From: Holothuria scabra
Taxonomy: Eukaryota > Echinodermata > Holothuroidea > Aspidochirotida > Holothuriidae
Reading direction: 5' to 3'
Assembly: GCA_037179385.1 (NCBI GenBank)
Contig: CM074196.1
Location: forward strand, 34,000,486-34,064,485
DNA: 64,000 nucleotides
Below the pieces are notes generated by a model. The model did no database searches, was not told where the DNA came from, and saw only the letters and a program-made list of their open reading frames with translations. The position numbers were made by a program, and so were the translations under genes. Every line of letters starts with the position of its first letter. Position 1 is the stretch's first letter. Positions 11,486 through 24,175 of the stretch are shown piece by piece.

Positions 11486-12923
11486 CAGTGGCCTAGCCAC
11501 GGGGGCTGGGGGGGGGGGGGCTCCGATAAAGTAATAACGAGAAAATAAAATGTTTGAACGGAAATGAACTTTGAAGTATTTCCTTCAAAAACAATAAATA
11601 AATAAAATGTACAGCAAATAAAGAAAACAGGTACGAATGTGTGTCAAACACATTTTGTGCTCACGTATGAAATCAAGTAATAACCTCAAAACGCCTACCG
11701 TTCACTAAATTAAATACCGTAAGTAATCTGCACTGTCGTTTATTGCATTTCACTTCGAAGATGAAACGAACGTCTCGACGACAAACTCGAATGTGACTTT
11801 GTTAGGTTAAGACCAAATCTGCCTTTCGGATAGCTGGTTGATTTACTGAAAGCAAGGCGATCATACACTGGAGACCATTCTTATAAGAGCATTCCTATGC
11901 TTTATCATACACAAAATATGCCGTAAGGGTAAGGTACTGCCTAACAAGTAGGCCTATGTCGTGCCTCACTCCTGTCCATGACAAGTGCCTCAGTAGAACG
12001 ACTTTTCGACAAGTCCTCTTTTTACTAGTTGACACTGGCATTCGGGCCGATTTGTAAAATGTCCACAAGCGACAAGGTCCGAATTTCATGTGTTTCCCAC
12101 ATGATCCTTACCCCTGCTTTGCGGTTTAAATATTTTGAGAGATTTACTGGTAGTATTTTAATTTTGACTACGTAATGTACCGATGACTGAACAAATACTG
12201 CACGTTTTTGCATCTAGACACCACTGAAAAACCGGAAAACATTGTTTCTTTGGCAGAATGTATGTCACTTGTAAATTTCTACAAAGACTAAAACTGAGAA
12301 TTTTGAAATTTTTCATGCCCCCCAAAAAGGAAACCGGAAAAAAAAGGAAAATCCTAACACCTAGGCCTATAATCAGTTCAAATTTTTTGCCAAATATAGC
12401 ACCATTTTGCATCTAGGAAATGTAACGCAAAGAAAGTCTCTCAGAGGGGGACACAACTACTTTTGGTTTTCCCAGGCTATTAAAGCTGAAATCCATTCAA
12501 ATATTGCCACATTTGCGATCCACGTCCTCCTGAAGTTTACAATTTTTCCCAAAAGAAAAACAGATACCGGTTCCCTTCAGTCTAATCCCCCAGGCAACAG
12601 GTCAGAAATTCTCAGTTTTGGGGTCCTTAAAAAGTGTAAGTATTACAATTTTTCATAGATTGATTTTTTTATTCTCATTATTTGAGAAGTGGCAGACATG
12701 AGATTCATATTTCAAGGCTGGATACATCCAGCTTAAAAAACGTGAAAAGTGCCGTTTCCGGCCATCTGGAGGATTTTTAAAGCCCAAAATGTTCTTCCTC
12801 ACACCGCGCCAGCCGATGGTGACGCTCCGCTTAGATAGTCTTGCCGCGCCTGACCCTAGAAGGTACCAGGCCCCCACTTGTTACCTAGTCCCCCTTAATT
12901 ATTCCATCCTGGCTATGCCACTG
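11486..12923. mobile_element. Non-autonomous hAT element, 1438 bp
   Basis: The left end CAGTGGCCTAGCCACGGGGG and the right end (reverse complement) CAGTGGCATAGCCAGGATGG form a TIR. Flanking 8-mers gctccatg (11478-11485) and actccatg (12924-12931) match at 7 of 8, the hAT TSD length. No transposase ORF is seen. A copy of the GCGCC...GGCGC module lies near 12745-12835. Confidence 0.85.
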
Positions 12924-12934
12924 ACTCCATGATA

Positions 12935-13085
12935 TTTCTGTGTTAGTGAATGAGTTGGACCAACCCTCTGGTGGTGGTAACAAGCTACTGAGCTATAACT
13001 TGAAAAAGGTCGTGGCCGGCCAGACTTAAATCAATTGGTTAGAAACTTAGCCGCAAAACTCCAACTAACCAACCCACAGGGCGCA
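12935..13085 (+). mobile_element. SINE fragment
   Basis: Matches the SINE body (cttgaaaaaggtcgtggccg, gacttaaatcaattggtt) and its 3' tail (gccgcaaaactcc followed by taacc repeats). The tRNA-like head is missing. It abuts the TSD of the preceding hAT. Confidence 0.65.
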
Positions 13086-13386
13086 ACGGAGCTGTCAAGT
13101 TATAGATACCCCAATGCATGTCCGGATGATGGATCGTGTGTCATTCTTGCTATGGAATGCCATGCTGTTGCTGTTGTCAATGAAAATAAAGTTAACCAAG
13201 TTTCATTTGCTAATAGGAGGAAATAAAGTAGAAGTCTTAGAATTTTCGTCAGTTGGAACATTCATCAGTACAGTTGAAATATTCAGAGTAGGCAGATCAC
13301 TGCACATGTTATTTTATTTCACCAGTTTCACCTTCCTATTATTTTCCTGGGGTATTATATTCACCAATAAAGTCTTGTTATCATAC

Positions 13387-14319
13387 CAGGCGCGGATCCA
13401 GACATACATTTCAAAAAGGGGGCTGAACTTCAAGAAAGCGGGTATGTGCGTTTCCCTCCCCTTTGAAAATTTTTGGCGTTTTCAAGGAGCCTAGCTTGAT
13501 GCAAAATAGTGCAATATTTTCTACTTTGACGGGAATAGTGTTAAAAGTTGCACTGTGGTAGTTCATGAGGATAAAACTGAAACTTCTGTGTCTTTACATG
13601 CAGTCTTATTCCATTTACGCTACCTTTCGAAGTAAAACTTGTCATTAAATTTGCATACTTTTAGGAGTCAAAATAGAGAGCATCAATCGATATAGGCTGA
13701 CAAGAGTATTTAAGTTTGCGATTTTTTTTCTTGGCCACAAAACGTTTTTCTGCCATAAAGATTATCTAAGCGGAGCGCTATCATTAGTTGGGGCGGAGCG
13801 ATGAGAAAATTTTGAAAAATCAGACTCTCAGATGGCCCGAAATAGCATTTTCCAGACTCACACGAAGAATCTAAGCAGTCGCTATCTTCGTTTAATAAAA
13901 TGCTCACTTCAACATAAGTTCGCAAACTGCAAAGTGATAAGAAAGTTATTAAAGAAAAACTTTGACCCCCCAAAATGTAATTTTGCCCGAAAGACCATTT
14001 ACGCGGAGCGTCACCATTAGTTGGTGCGGAACGTAGAGAAAATTTGGAAAATAATCACGACCCCTCAGATTGCCGAAAATTGCGTTTTCATGCTTGTAAA
14101 ATGACTCTAAACATGTAATCTTTCACCAGGACTTAATATTACGAGGTTCGTGTATTTAGATTTGTGTTGTGAGGTAAAGGATGTGCATGAAATAGCCCCC
14201 TTGAACATTCTCGTAGATAAGCATTATGCTTATTTTAGTGTATTTGTTACTGTTGGTGTTACAAAAAAGGGAGGGGGGAGCTGAGGCCGTAAAAGCCCCC
14301 TCCCTTGGATCCGCGCTTG
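13387..14319. mobile_element. Non-autonomous hAT-like element, 933 bp
   Basis: TIR: CAGGCGCGGATCCAG at the left; the reverse complement of the right end is CAAGCGCGGATCCAAGG. A direct catac lies on both sides (13382-13386, 14320-14324); a full 8-base TSD is not preserved, so the family call is less firm. It contains two tandem-like copies of the GCGCC module (13755-13885, 13985-14110). No transposase is seen. Confidence 0.7.
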
Positions 14320-14358
14320 CATACAATGACAACTGAGATTATGCATAACTATAGTTCA

Positions 14359-15028
14359 GAGTGGAGTGGCTATACATTGTCCAGGTGGAAAGCACCCAAA
14401 ATGTGCGATTTTTTAAGTGTACATACCATTTTTCTTGGGGCTAAATTTGCGGCGCGCAGAGCGCCAAATTGTTGTCCTTTTTAAAAAATAATTGAAAATA
14501 TATGTAGCTCATTGTGTTAGAGAAAATGTTGGATCCTGTGTTTCCTGTATAAGGAAAGTGGAAGTTATTTGGAAATACTGAAGAATGTGTGTTTCCTCTA
14601 GGAAGTCTAATATTGCACGGCAACCAAATACGGCTGTTGCTACACAATATTTAGTCTAAGGCATACAAAATGAGACTCTCCGGCGACATCTTAAAAGTCA
14701 AAAGCTTACATTGGAGAAAATTTTAAAATTTTGTTAAAGAAGATTTATGATAATTGTCACTTGATGATCTGGTTATTTTGTCATTTCCAGATTTCGGAAA
14801 AGTTGCCAAATATAAGTAAACAGCTATGCTCGCCGAAAATTTTAGTTTTGAAACAAATATTTACAAAAATGGAGCTTTTGGGGAGAATTTGGCATTTCAT
14901 GAGAGAAGAGTAGGGGAAACCACACTGTAGTTGGCTCGGATGTCACAAACTGGCAAAATTCCGATTTTTTCCCCCTTTTTAGCTAAAGACTGGGAAAACG
15001 CCCCCTTCCCCCTGTAGCTATGCCACTG
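14359..15028. mobile_element. Non-autonomous hAT element, 670 bp, perfect 8-base TSD
   Basis: The TSD atagttca is identical on both sides (14351-14358, 15029-15036). The left end GAGTGGAGTGGCTA and the right-end reverse complement CAGTGGCATAGCTA match at 10 of 14. No ORF of note is seen. Confidence 0.8.
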
Positions 15029-15461
15029 ATAGTTCATTATTTGCATACAACTTATATTTACATAATAAAAGAACATGGACGGTCGCCTCAAACTTATTTT
15101 GATAGCAACAGCTAAATAACACATTTTTCTTGTCATTTCTCCTCTAAATATTTTTCATAACATTTTTGGACTTCAATATTGCATATTCAAGGTAAACCCA
15201 TTAGCGGCTCGCCATAGGGGCACAGGGGGCACCCCCTCCCCCTCCCCCCCCCAAAAAAACGTTTCTAAATCATGATCTTCAATTTTCCAAAAATAACTTT
15301 TTTCGATATGACATGAACAAAAGTAACCCTTTTCTCAATTTGGGCAAACTATCCCAGCCTTTTATCTCATACAAATGACATGTATTATTTATAAAGTACA
15401 ATGCGTAATTTTCAACAATATAGTTCGTAACTGTATCAAAATTTTAGCCCAGTACCAGCCT

Positions 15462-15550
15462 CACAGAAGCGTTAATAGCGCTACCAGAACCGATAGAAGT
15501 ACTGAATCAGTACTGTTAATGGTGCTGGTAGCGCAATAAACGCTTCTGTG
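15462..15550. repeat. 89-base near-perfect hairpin
   Basis: Arms 15462-15487 and 15525-15550 pair at 24 of 26 positions. Inside the loop a second palindrome, AGTACTGAATCAGTACT, could form its own stem. It could be a foldback remnant, a cruciform or a hairpin RNA; the sequence alone does not decide. Confidence 0.7.
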
Positions 15551-15644
15551 CGGTCGGTTCAGGTTTGCAAGCTCATTCGACTACTGGTCATATGAATTAA
15601 TGTGATTCGAAAAGTCATGATTTCAAATTTTTTCATGCGGGTGT

Positions 15645-16285
15645 GCAGCTCCTTGAAACAAAAACGTCAAGAACCAAATTTATGTTTGATGTATATTTTG
15701 AAAAGAAACATATTCTAGGCATAACTTACTGGTGAAATTTTACTCATTTCCGATGTTTGGTTCTCGAGGCATTAGAATTGAAGTTGACATATTTTCTACA
15801 AAGAGTGAACTTGCAACAAGTAGGCGTGATGTCAGGTGTTCACATTGATGGACAATGTTCACTTGTTTTTCTGTAAAATTTAACCACCGTATTTATACAA
15901 ATTCACTGTGATATGTTGTTACCACAAGTGCATCCTGAGCAATAAAAGTTTAAAAACTTCATTTGCCTTAGGGGCAAGATGGCATCCCAAATCAATTCAA
16001 GGTCAAACAGCAGGATCAAAAATAAAAAACATCGGCCATCAATATGGATACATGACACCGTACCTGCTTGGTTCAAGTTTACTTTTTGTAGAAAATGTGT
16101 CAACTTCAATTGCTAATATCTCGAGAACCGAACGTGGAAAATGAATGAAAACTTCATCACAGTGCTTAGAATATGTTCGTCTTTAACATATTAAACAAAA
16201 ATTTGGTTCTGGTCTATTCTTTTTAATGGAAATTCTACTTTGCGACAAAAATGATAAAAAGTCACATTGTCCTGTAAAGGAGCTA
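15645..16285. repeat. Foldback repeat with roughly 150-base arms
   Basis: Sequence at about 15665-15815 is repeated inverted at about 16074-16220: atgtttggttctcgaggc faces ctcgagaaccgaacgt, and ttgacatattttctacaaa faces tttgtagaaaatgtgtcaa. A further agctcctt pair extends it outward. The spacer is about 260 bases. No target duplication was found. Confidence 0.6.
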
Positions 16286-18775
16286 GTACATTTTATCTGG
16301 TAATTTTCTGATCATTTTGCAAATTTCATCATTTTCTTTTTAAAAAATGAAAGTTTTATTGCAAAGGAAAGATCAAAATAGCGACTGCTTAAATTCTACT
16401 TACAAGCCTGGCAAATGCAATTTCCGGCTATCTGAGAAGTCGTGGTTTTTCAAAATTTTCTGTACGCCCCGCGCCAACTGATGGTGGCGCTCCACGTAGA
16501 TAGTCTTTCGGGCCGTCAGTCACACCATGTCGTGCCCCCCCCCCCCCAAAAAAAAATATTTATGCACGACATCCCCCTTATGCTATGTGAGGCATCATGA
16601 TCGCAAGTTGAGTTTGCCCCCCAAACAGGTTTCCCTATATCCGCTCTTGGGTAAACCAAGCAGTAAACTCCAAGTAACTTTCACATTTGAGGAGGAAAAT
16701 ATTGTCAAATGACTCAACCAATCACTATTCAGTACAATCTACTACACTCCTCTAAGCCGGGGTAACTTCATTTCTCCTTAAAGGTTAAACAACAGCACAC
16801 CGTGGCAGATGCACGTTAGGGGCCAATGCATGTGATGCACGAGGGCTTCGTTCGAGTTTTCCTCCGTAGCAGGATGTACGGCATATTAGTCATATCCCTG
16901 GAAGCTAAGAAAACCACCTTCTTCTGGGCAGGTTAGGTCAAGGTAGGTTAGAGTCTAACCAGCGGGGGGGGGGGGGGGGGAGGGTAGAAATGTTAGTCCG
17001 ACGGCCAAGAATTGTCTTTAGAGGCGAGTTGAAGTAGGTTATAAAAACATAAAAGGGGCTAGCTGGCCATTTTGTCCATCGGGGGAGACCGTGCCTTGCT
17101 TGAATAAAACGGTCAGCCGGCCCCTACCCCTTACCATATAGAGGCTCCGCTATTGTCTACAACCATTGTTCTTACTGTGAATATGTTTTCCCCTCGTACT
17201 ATGTTTATTCCATATGACGTGGATATACCGTGGGCGGACGGACAGAACGGGACGGCAAAGGCTAAGAGTTATAAGAGATATATAGAGAGAGCATATTCTC
17301 AAGATTCTATAGCAGCTTAGTATTACAAGATAAGATGAAATCAAGGAGGCGTTACAACTCCTTGATGAAACGTATTGGGAAATGATATCGCTGAGAAAAG
17401 GCTTTTGCAAAGACATTATAGAGCGACAGCATATACCGTGTCTATGTTAGCCGGTAACGGTAACTTTGTTTCGCTGTTTGTGGTCCATAAGATAATTTCC
17501 TGTCTTCTTTATTTTGTTAATATATAACTTCCTCGAGGGACTGAGCAGACTTATTTATCCCTTAGCCTTGATAATGTGTCATGTTAATGCATACCACCTA
17601 GCGTGCATTCACAGCATGACGTGGAATCGAATCGTGTTCAACGTCAAGGACAGTTACTATCGCCTATACTGCTTACTACGGTTTATGGTTTATGGCATGT
17701 GCTCTGATTCAAGTTGGGTCGGATTAGGAAGACATTTTAGTAAGGGAACAGAAGGGTTTGCCTTGAATTTCCCTCTGCTGGCAGACAACTTCATGCCAGA
17801 ATGAAAGCTTCAGCTTGATAATTTTAGGACTTGGAACATTTTCGTCTCTCAAGTGGTATGCCACAACAGACTCGTAGCTCAGGTTGTGTAGAGGGCTTTT
17901 TCGAGTGTGACTAAAGGGTCAATAAGGGGAAGGAATGTCTCCTCCCCTTTTGAGGTCTCTTTATCATGCAAAATGGTACAAATGTAATGCAGTTCTCTGT
18001 GCTCACCTCTTCTGCCGTGTTTTGCCATTGTTTTTTTAATCAAACTTAGGTCATGGAAGGTTTCAACCCCCGCCCCTTGATATTCCTATACTCGGGTTGC
18101 TATAGCAGAGGTGGATACAATTGGTGGTTGAACTAGACTACCAACCCCAGTTCCCTCATTCTATTTTTGTCGTCTGTCATAAAGGGGACATTTTTGGAAA
18201 TGCGTAGAGGTTGAAACGAACAGGATTAACAACACTGCTACTGATATGAAGGGCAAGAAGCATTCTTGTGAATTTTTTGAAGATAATTCCTTTATCATGA
18301 AATCCCGAAATACAATGAAAGTACTTGAAAGAGAAGTACTGTCTGAAGAAGAAAGAAGCAAAAATTAGCTGTTGTAATGAAAATAAATTTCGGGCGACTC
18401 TTCCTGCTCTTTAAGCAACATTTTAGTGGTAAGAGTCATACAGTATATCAGACATGTTCGTGGCATGATTTTAATTTTTGTTATAAGTTTTAAATTAAAA
18501 CAAAACAAATTAGTTGCATTTGTAGGAAAAATATCATGTCACTTTCAGTGATGACCCTGGGTCATCTGAATGGTAAAGGGACAACCCAACTCCCTGACGG
18601 ACCAAGATAGTCCGTCTCGGCGCCCTTTTCAAGGTATGATCGTAAGCCAATCTTACGCCACTTATAAACTGTTTCCAAAATGACATAGTTTAATTCTGTT
18701 GTTTTGTCCCCCACATTACTGAATGGCTAAACATTCGTAATATTGTCCGTATCTCATTTTGATGAGAAGGGTTAC
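16286..18775. other. Intergenic, mostly unannotated
   Basis: A reverse-orientation GCGCC module lies at about 16400-16510. Poly(C) and poly(G) tracts lie near 16537-16548 and 16965-16980. Several 60-96-codon ORFs (for example 17514-17804) carry no recognisable domain and are probably chance. No gene can be supported. Confidence 0.4.
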
Positions 18776-18935
18776 AGGTTGGGTTAGGTTAGATGGAGTT
18801 TTGCGGCCCAGTTTCCAACCTTCTGATGAAAAAGTTCACTCAAATTCTATGCTATAGGGTTAAGTTCACCCAAAGTCATCTTCGAGTTATATAGGCATAG
18901 ATGGTGTTACTTTGCTGAGTCCATTGCTTCCAAAT
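18776..18935 (-). mobile_element. SINE 3' fragment
   Basis: On the minus strand it ends in actgggccgcaaaactccat followed by taacctaaccc, the SINE tail. The upstream part is heavily diverged. Confidence 0.5.
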
Positions 18936-19810
18936 TAGACGCGATTTTAATTTCAGTGAGTTCTATTACTTCACCGTCGCAGTCACATCAGACTGAGAGG
19001 ACGTTACGAAGATCGCAGAAATAGTTGTTTGCAAAACAAAAAAACCATGTTTTTGTCCCAAGTTGTTAACATAAACAATAAAAGAGTATTTCAATCTCAA
19101 AATACCTCCCACAAACTGTTTTTCATAAATGATTCTAATATCCCGTCACTTTGTTGCAACTCCCTGCTTCGCTGAAATTATTTCGTTTAAGAAGGATGTC
19201 TTTCTTGACGACCAAGATCATGCACCCAGTAGGAAAGGAGTATCCAACCCGTCACCTATTTTAGCCCCTCCCCTTGTATTAGTGCCGTATTATCCACAAG
19301 ACTGATTAGGCTGTAGGCCTAGTCTTTAGCCCCAATGAAAGCAGATGTAATTACAGTACCAAAAGAAAGGGGTACTTGCAGCCCTTTTTTCTCAAGGGGC
19401 TCCAGAACTAAAATTTTTGAACACTTTTGTGGAGTCAATTTGTTGAAAGATTCAATGTTCATGTAGCTATAGATATATCGATAGGCCTACTACATGCCGG
19501 AATTTTGGTACTCTATTGTTTGATGCCAATTCAGATTATTGGATAACATGAAATTAACAACATCACTTAAAGGGAAAATGCAGTCATCCCAACTTGAAGT
19601 TCATAATTATGTGAAATTTACTAAAAAATCTGCTTGGTTTACTTTGAATATACAGTTTGAAGTCTTAAAATATGATGTGAGACACTTTGAAGAGAAATAA
19701 GAAGAAAATTCTGAGATTTTGATTTTGTTTCAAAATAAGGCTGAAGGAACTGCTCTTGACCTTCAAATCAACACTAGTTATTTTAAAAAGTTATGCGACA
19801 GCAGAGCGTA
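18936..19810. other. Intergenic, nothing recognised
   Basis: No gene, RNA or element ends are seen. Confidence 0.4.
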
Positions 19811-21156
19811 CACTGTTAAAAATTTCTGTAAATTTACAGACTTTTTTTGACTTAAACTTTTTGTATTTTACTTTTAATAGAGATTTTCTGTATCTTTACA
19901 GACACTTTGTATTGCTACAATAAAAAAAGGTTGTTTAACATGTATTTTCTGTTTATTTGAAAAACCATTTCTGTCTGCTTTTTTAACCAAATTTTACTGC
20001 TTTGTAAAACTTTTTCTGTAAATTTACTGAAATTTTAACAGTATTTTGTATTTTTCTGATTTCACATAAATATACTGTCATTTAACAAACATTCATTTTG
20101 TTTTTAAGCTGAAAAAGAAACAAAAATAAGCCCAAACAAACAAATAAGAAATAGCCAGAAAATTTTCAATATATAACATGCATCGTTCTGCGAAGTTTCA
20201 GTTTAAAAAAAAAAAAAATGGCAAATTTATGGCCCTATTTGAAAATTAACTTACATTTATTATAAAGCATACTTAGTTATTACGTTCTTAGTTATAAATA
20301 TCATACAACTGGTGTCTTGTCACACATTTTTAAGTAAAAAGAAATTGTAAGGCCCTAATTTCAGAGCACTGACAATTGGTATACTGATGTCAACTCAACG
20401 CCACAGGCGCTCATGCACTTGATCGGAGCAAATTAAAAACGTTTCACAAATTTACTTGAAAGAGTCTGTAAATTTACCACTTTATGACGTAAATCTCATT
20501 TTGCATAAATGGGTGGAGCTTATTTTGTAGGCATTTTCCTAACAAAAGGATTGCTGTTGCTTTGAATAATATCTTCTTTGGCGTTTTTTAATCAGGAAGT
20601 GATAAACTTATTGTTTACCTTGTCTGGAAATGTTTGCAACCAATGTATTTGCATTCTTTGTCATATTTATTTTAAAAACAATTATTATATTGTACAAAAA
20701 ATGTGACTTTCCAAATACAAAGTTCCTAGAGATAGCAGTCTACCTGACATCAATATGACAACAAAGCATCCTCAATGTGTTTTGACTGAAAACAACTACG
20801 TAACGACACATTACGTTGATAAGCAAATACCTGATCTACGTAATGGTGAAGTGTATGTTACGTAATAACATATGAAAGGTAAAAAAGCGATATTATAATA
20901 AATATTAAAACGTAGGGAATGAAAACAGTAGGCTGTAAATTCACATAAAATTAAGGTAAACAAAACAGAACAATTCTGTAATTCGATTTTACAGTAGACT
21001 TTTGTAAACTAATTTACATGCAAAAACTGTAAAGAAAAAACAAAGCCTTAATGTTTTTTCATGATTACAGTCTGGCTGTAAAAAAAAACATTATTTGGTT
21101 GGAAAAAAATTTGCCATAAAAATTATGTAAATTTACAGAGAAATTTTTTAACAGTG
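19811..21156. mobile_element. CACTG-ended, TA-flanked DNA element, 1346 bp
   Basis: Inverted ends CACTGTTAAAAATTTCTGTA and the reverse complement of the right end (CACTGTTAAAAAATTTCTCT) are bounded by TA on both sides. Subterminal ctgtaaatttacag palindromes recur near both ends. The interior is AT-rich with many tttctgt and ctgtaaa repeats, and no transposase is seen. CACT ends with a 2-base target resemble EnSpm/CACTA; the TA target also fits Tc1/mariner. Confidence 0.75.
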
Positions 21157-22607
21157 TAACATTCGCGAATGGTGTCATGTTGGGGATGTCGAATGACCAA
21201 AGATGTAACGTGATTTTCCAGAATATTGAACAATTGAACCAGCTATCTGGTTGAACGTTGAGCAATTTAGAAGCTGAGAGCTGTTTCTTCATAGCATTTA
21301 TCGACAATCGCTTTGCGCAGTCCCTCTCTTGTGACTGAGATGAGCAATGTCTAATCAAGTAGTTGCCACTCTAGAATAGCAGCACCCCCGGTCTCATGAC
21401 AAATAAGACCGAGTAGTGAAAGCAGAGATTTTAAAAATGGTTTAAATGTTAGTCATGAAACTGCCAACCCAACCAAAGTGTACCATGGTTCACCACTGGT
21501 AAATCTGTAGTATTACCGTAGTTTTCTCATGGTAAACCGTAGTTTTACCATGTTAATTTCCTAGGAATTCTATGAGTTCTGTCCATCCTGTCGTTCTAAG
21601 CCTTCGGCTCGATTTGTCTTAGTAGTTGTGTGCAGTCATTCTTCGTTTCCGTCGTTACGGTCTACTTCGGAAAGGTTTTGTCACGTCGCGAGTAGTCGTG
21701 CTGCTGTGATCCGCGCTCGGGAAAAAGTTTCGTAAACAATTTTTGCTACATTCGAACCCACCATTTCTGTGCTGGAGGTTCACGAAATAAAACGATACTT
21801 CATTTTGTAAATGCTATGGTCAAATCTAACAGGATTATATTAATTTGCAAACAGTTTAAAGTTGATGGTCATTACCGTGAGTCACTTCCTCCCGTGAATA
21901 AGCCCAGGTAATTTCCCGATGTTATATTCTGATTGGTGCCGCTTTGTTTTTCTGGCATGGTGTGCGTCTTTTAATATCACCAACGAAATTTTTCCCACAT
22001 ATGTTGCCAACAGAGTTTAAATATAGCATGGGGAAAGTTCAAGTGGATTTATTGCCAGGCACAAGAAGTGGACAAAGGGAGTTGATGATCAAATCATATG
22101 TTTTTAGTGATAAAACTATAGCCAAAACATTTAGTTGTTGGGGAAAATATGCCAATATGACTCTCTTCCCCTGCCTCCTTGTCTCCTCCCTGCAATCATC
22201 AGTACGAAGAAAAGTGCTGAGTAGACCTCTTAGTGAAGTTTCCGATCTAAGAGTGCGTATGGGGCCAATTAATTGGTGTGGTGTGGTATACTTGTAGGAA
22301 AAATGTAACTTCATTTTGTGATAATGTTTACTTCCACGTTGTCGGAAACATACACCACCCTTTTAAACTAAATTGAGCCCAAACATAACACCCTATTAGT
22401 GATCATGCACTGACATTACTGCGTTGCACGTAGTTTCTGATTTGCCCTCCAGGCGTCTATTGTACAACAATCTTTACTAAGGTGCTGTCGGACGCGCCCA
22501 TGATCAGTGCTGTCCATGATCAGTGCGCAGTACGGCGCAATGGCAAAGTGGCAAGTATGAATGATAAAATGGCTGTGCGAAATGTCCCTTAAATCCTTTC
22601 ACACTAA
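21157..22607. other. Intergenic; overlapping ORFs probably not genes
   Basis: A 117-codon ORF (21944-22297, +) and a 91-codon ORF (22039-22314, -) overlap on opposite strands. Neither shows a recognisable domain or splice context. The left flank TAA of the Harbinger element closes the region. Confidence 0.4.
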
Positions 22608-23098
22608 AGCCCTGTTTCCATGTGTCCGTAATGCGTAAACGTAATGCGTAATACGTAAACAACACTTATTATGTATTTCAATGAGAGTGTTTCCATGTGT
22701 CCGTATTGCGCAATGCGTAATGCGTGATGCGTAATGACCCGAACGCTACATGTAGTGTCCGAATACGCATTACGCAGCTATACGGAGATGAAAAGGGGAA
22801 TTCCCAACTATTTATGGCACTGTGCTAATGATTTTACCCGCGGTTAGCCTATGTAGCTCACAGTAATCGAAGCAAAATGCCACGAAACTATGTCCCCGAC
22901 GCTATGTTAGGAAAAAACTGATTGAGCTGGTTAGGAAAAACCCGTCAGTTAATGATACATCCAGACTGGACTACCGTGACACATAGGCGGCCGAAGATGT
23001 TTTCTTATTGGGGGGGGGGGGCACAAGTTTTCGGCAGCCGACATAATGGTGACGCCGTAAGAGGTCCGGTTTTGCACGAAGCACAAACCCCATCGACG

Positions 23099-24167
23099 CA
23101 GTGGCGTCACCAGACATTTCATTCTGGGGGGCACTGACTGGGCACAACGATTTTATGGGGGGGCATATAGACTCCACCCATGGCGCCGAAGGCGCCACCG
23201 AGCGCGAAGCGCGAGGCTCAAAGGGTGGAGTCCAGGGGCCCGCCTTAGGGCCCCTGGTGGGGTCCAGGGGCAAAGCCCCGGTGGGGGTCCAGTGGGCGAA
23301 GCCCCCGGAAGCTCCTGGGTTTTAACGTGTTTTTGAGGTATTAAAGACGTTATTTAAGGGTAATTTTATGAACTTAACACTGGTGTAAGAGTAACCTCCA
23401 GGGTAACTTTCAAGTAAGACTTTCGGTAAAAAACCACTGATTCAACTACCAAGAGCGGATCCGGCTGACATTTTGAAAATGGGGTAGATGATCTATAGAG
23501 AAAAAAGTTGATGGGCACTTTAATGTGAGTTTTGGTGGGGGTCCAGGGGGCGAAGCCCCTGGAAGCTCCTGGGTCTTTAGCGTGTTTGTAAGGTTTAAAA
23601 GTTGTTTTTTAAAAGGGTTGTTTTTACACTGGCCCTAAAAAATTACTTACAGGGCAATTTCGCGTAAGATTTTATTTTTGATAACAACACAAACGTTAGT
23701 AAAACTACTCTCAAGAGCGTATCAGGCTGACAATTTGAGGAAGGTGAGCTGCACCGTGACTATAAAGAGAAAGAAAGGCAGTTGATGGGCAATTAGATAT
23801 GATCCTCTGAAGGAAAAATGTAGGTTTAATCCTGCTTGAAGTGTTACCTGAGCTGTGCGCCACCTCCAATTGACGTAGTCGGAAGTGTGAAGAAAATTTT
23901 GAAAAACGTAACCCCTCAGACAGCCGGAAATGGCATTTCCAAGGTTTTTTTTGCGATATTTTCACTTGGAACACATGAAAATTTACTGCCTTTTCTTTTC
24001 AACAGAGGAATCGAATCCTAAAAAATTCATAGTCACACTCTGACTACAGAAGACATATTTTTTTTGAAAATCTCAAATCTCAGTTGAGGGGGCACACGGG
24101 GGGCACACGATTTTTCAGGGGGGCACGTTCCCCCCTGCCCCCCCCCCCCCCCTTGGCGACGCCACTG
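23099..24167. mobile_element. hAT element nested in Harbinger, 1069 bp, perfect TSD
   Basis: The TSD catcgacg is identical at 23091-23098 and 24168-24175. TIR: CAGTGGCGTCACCAG at the left; the right-end reverse complement is CAGTGGCGTCGCCAAGG. The GC-rich start holds hairpins such as gcgccgaaggcgcc and repeated ggggtccag...gaagcccc units (about 23265, 23535). A GCGCC module lies at about 23850-23960. It is non-autonomous. Confidence 0.9.
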
Positions 24168-24175
24168 CATCGACG

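Noticed and set aside
13114..13494. 126-codon plus-strand ORF
   Set aside because: It spans a SINE end and the start of a hAT element, with no recognisable domain.
21944..22314. Overlapping ORFs of 117 and 91 codons on opposite strands
   Set aside because: No domain, signal or splice context; overlapping antisense ORFs of this size occur by chance.
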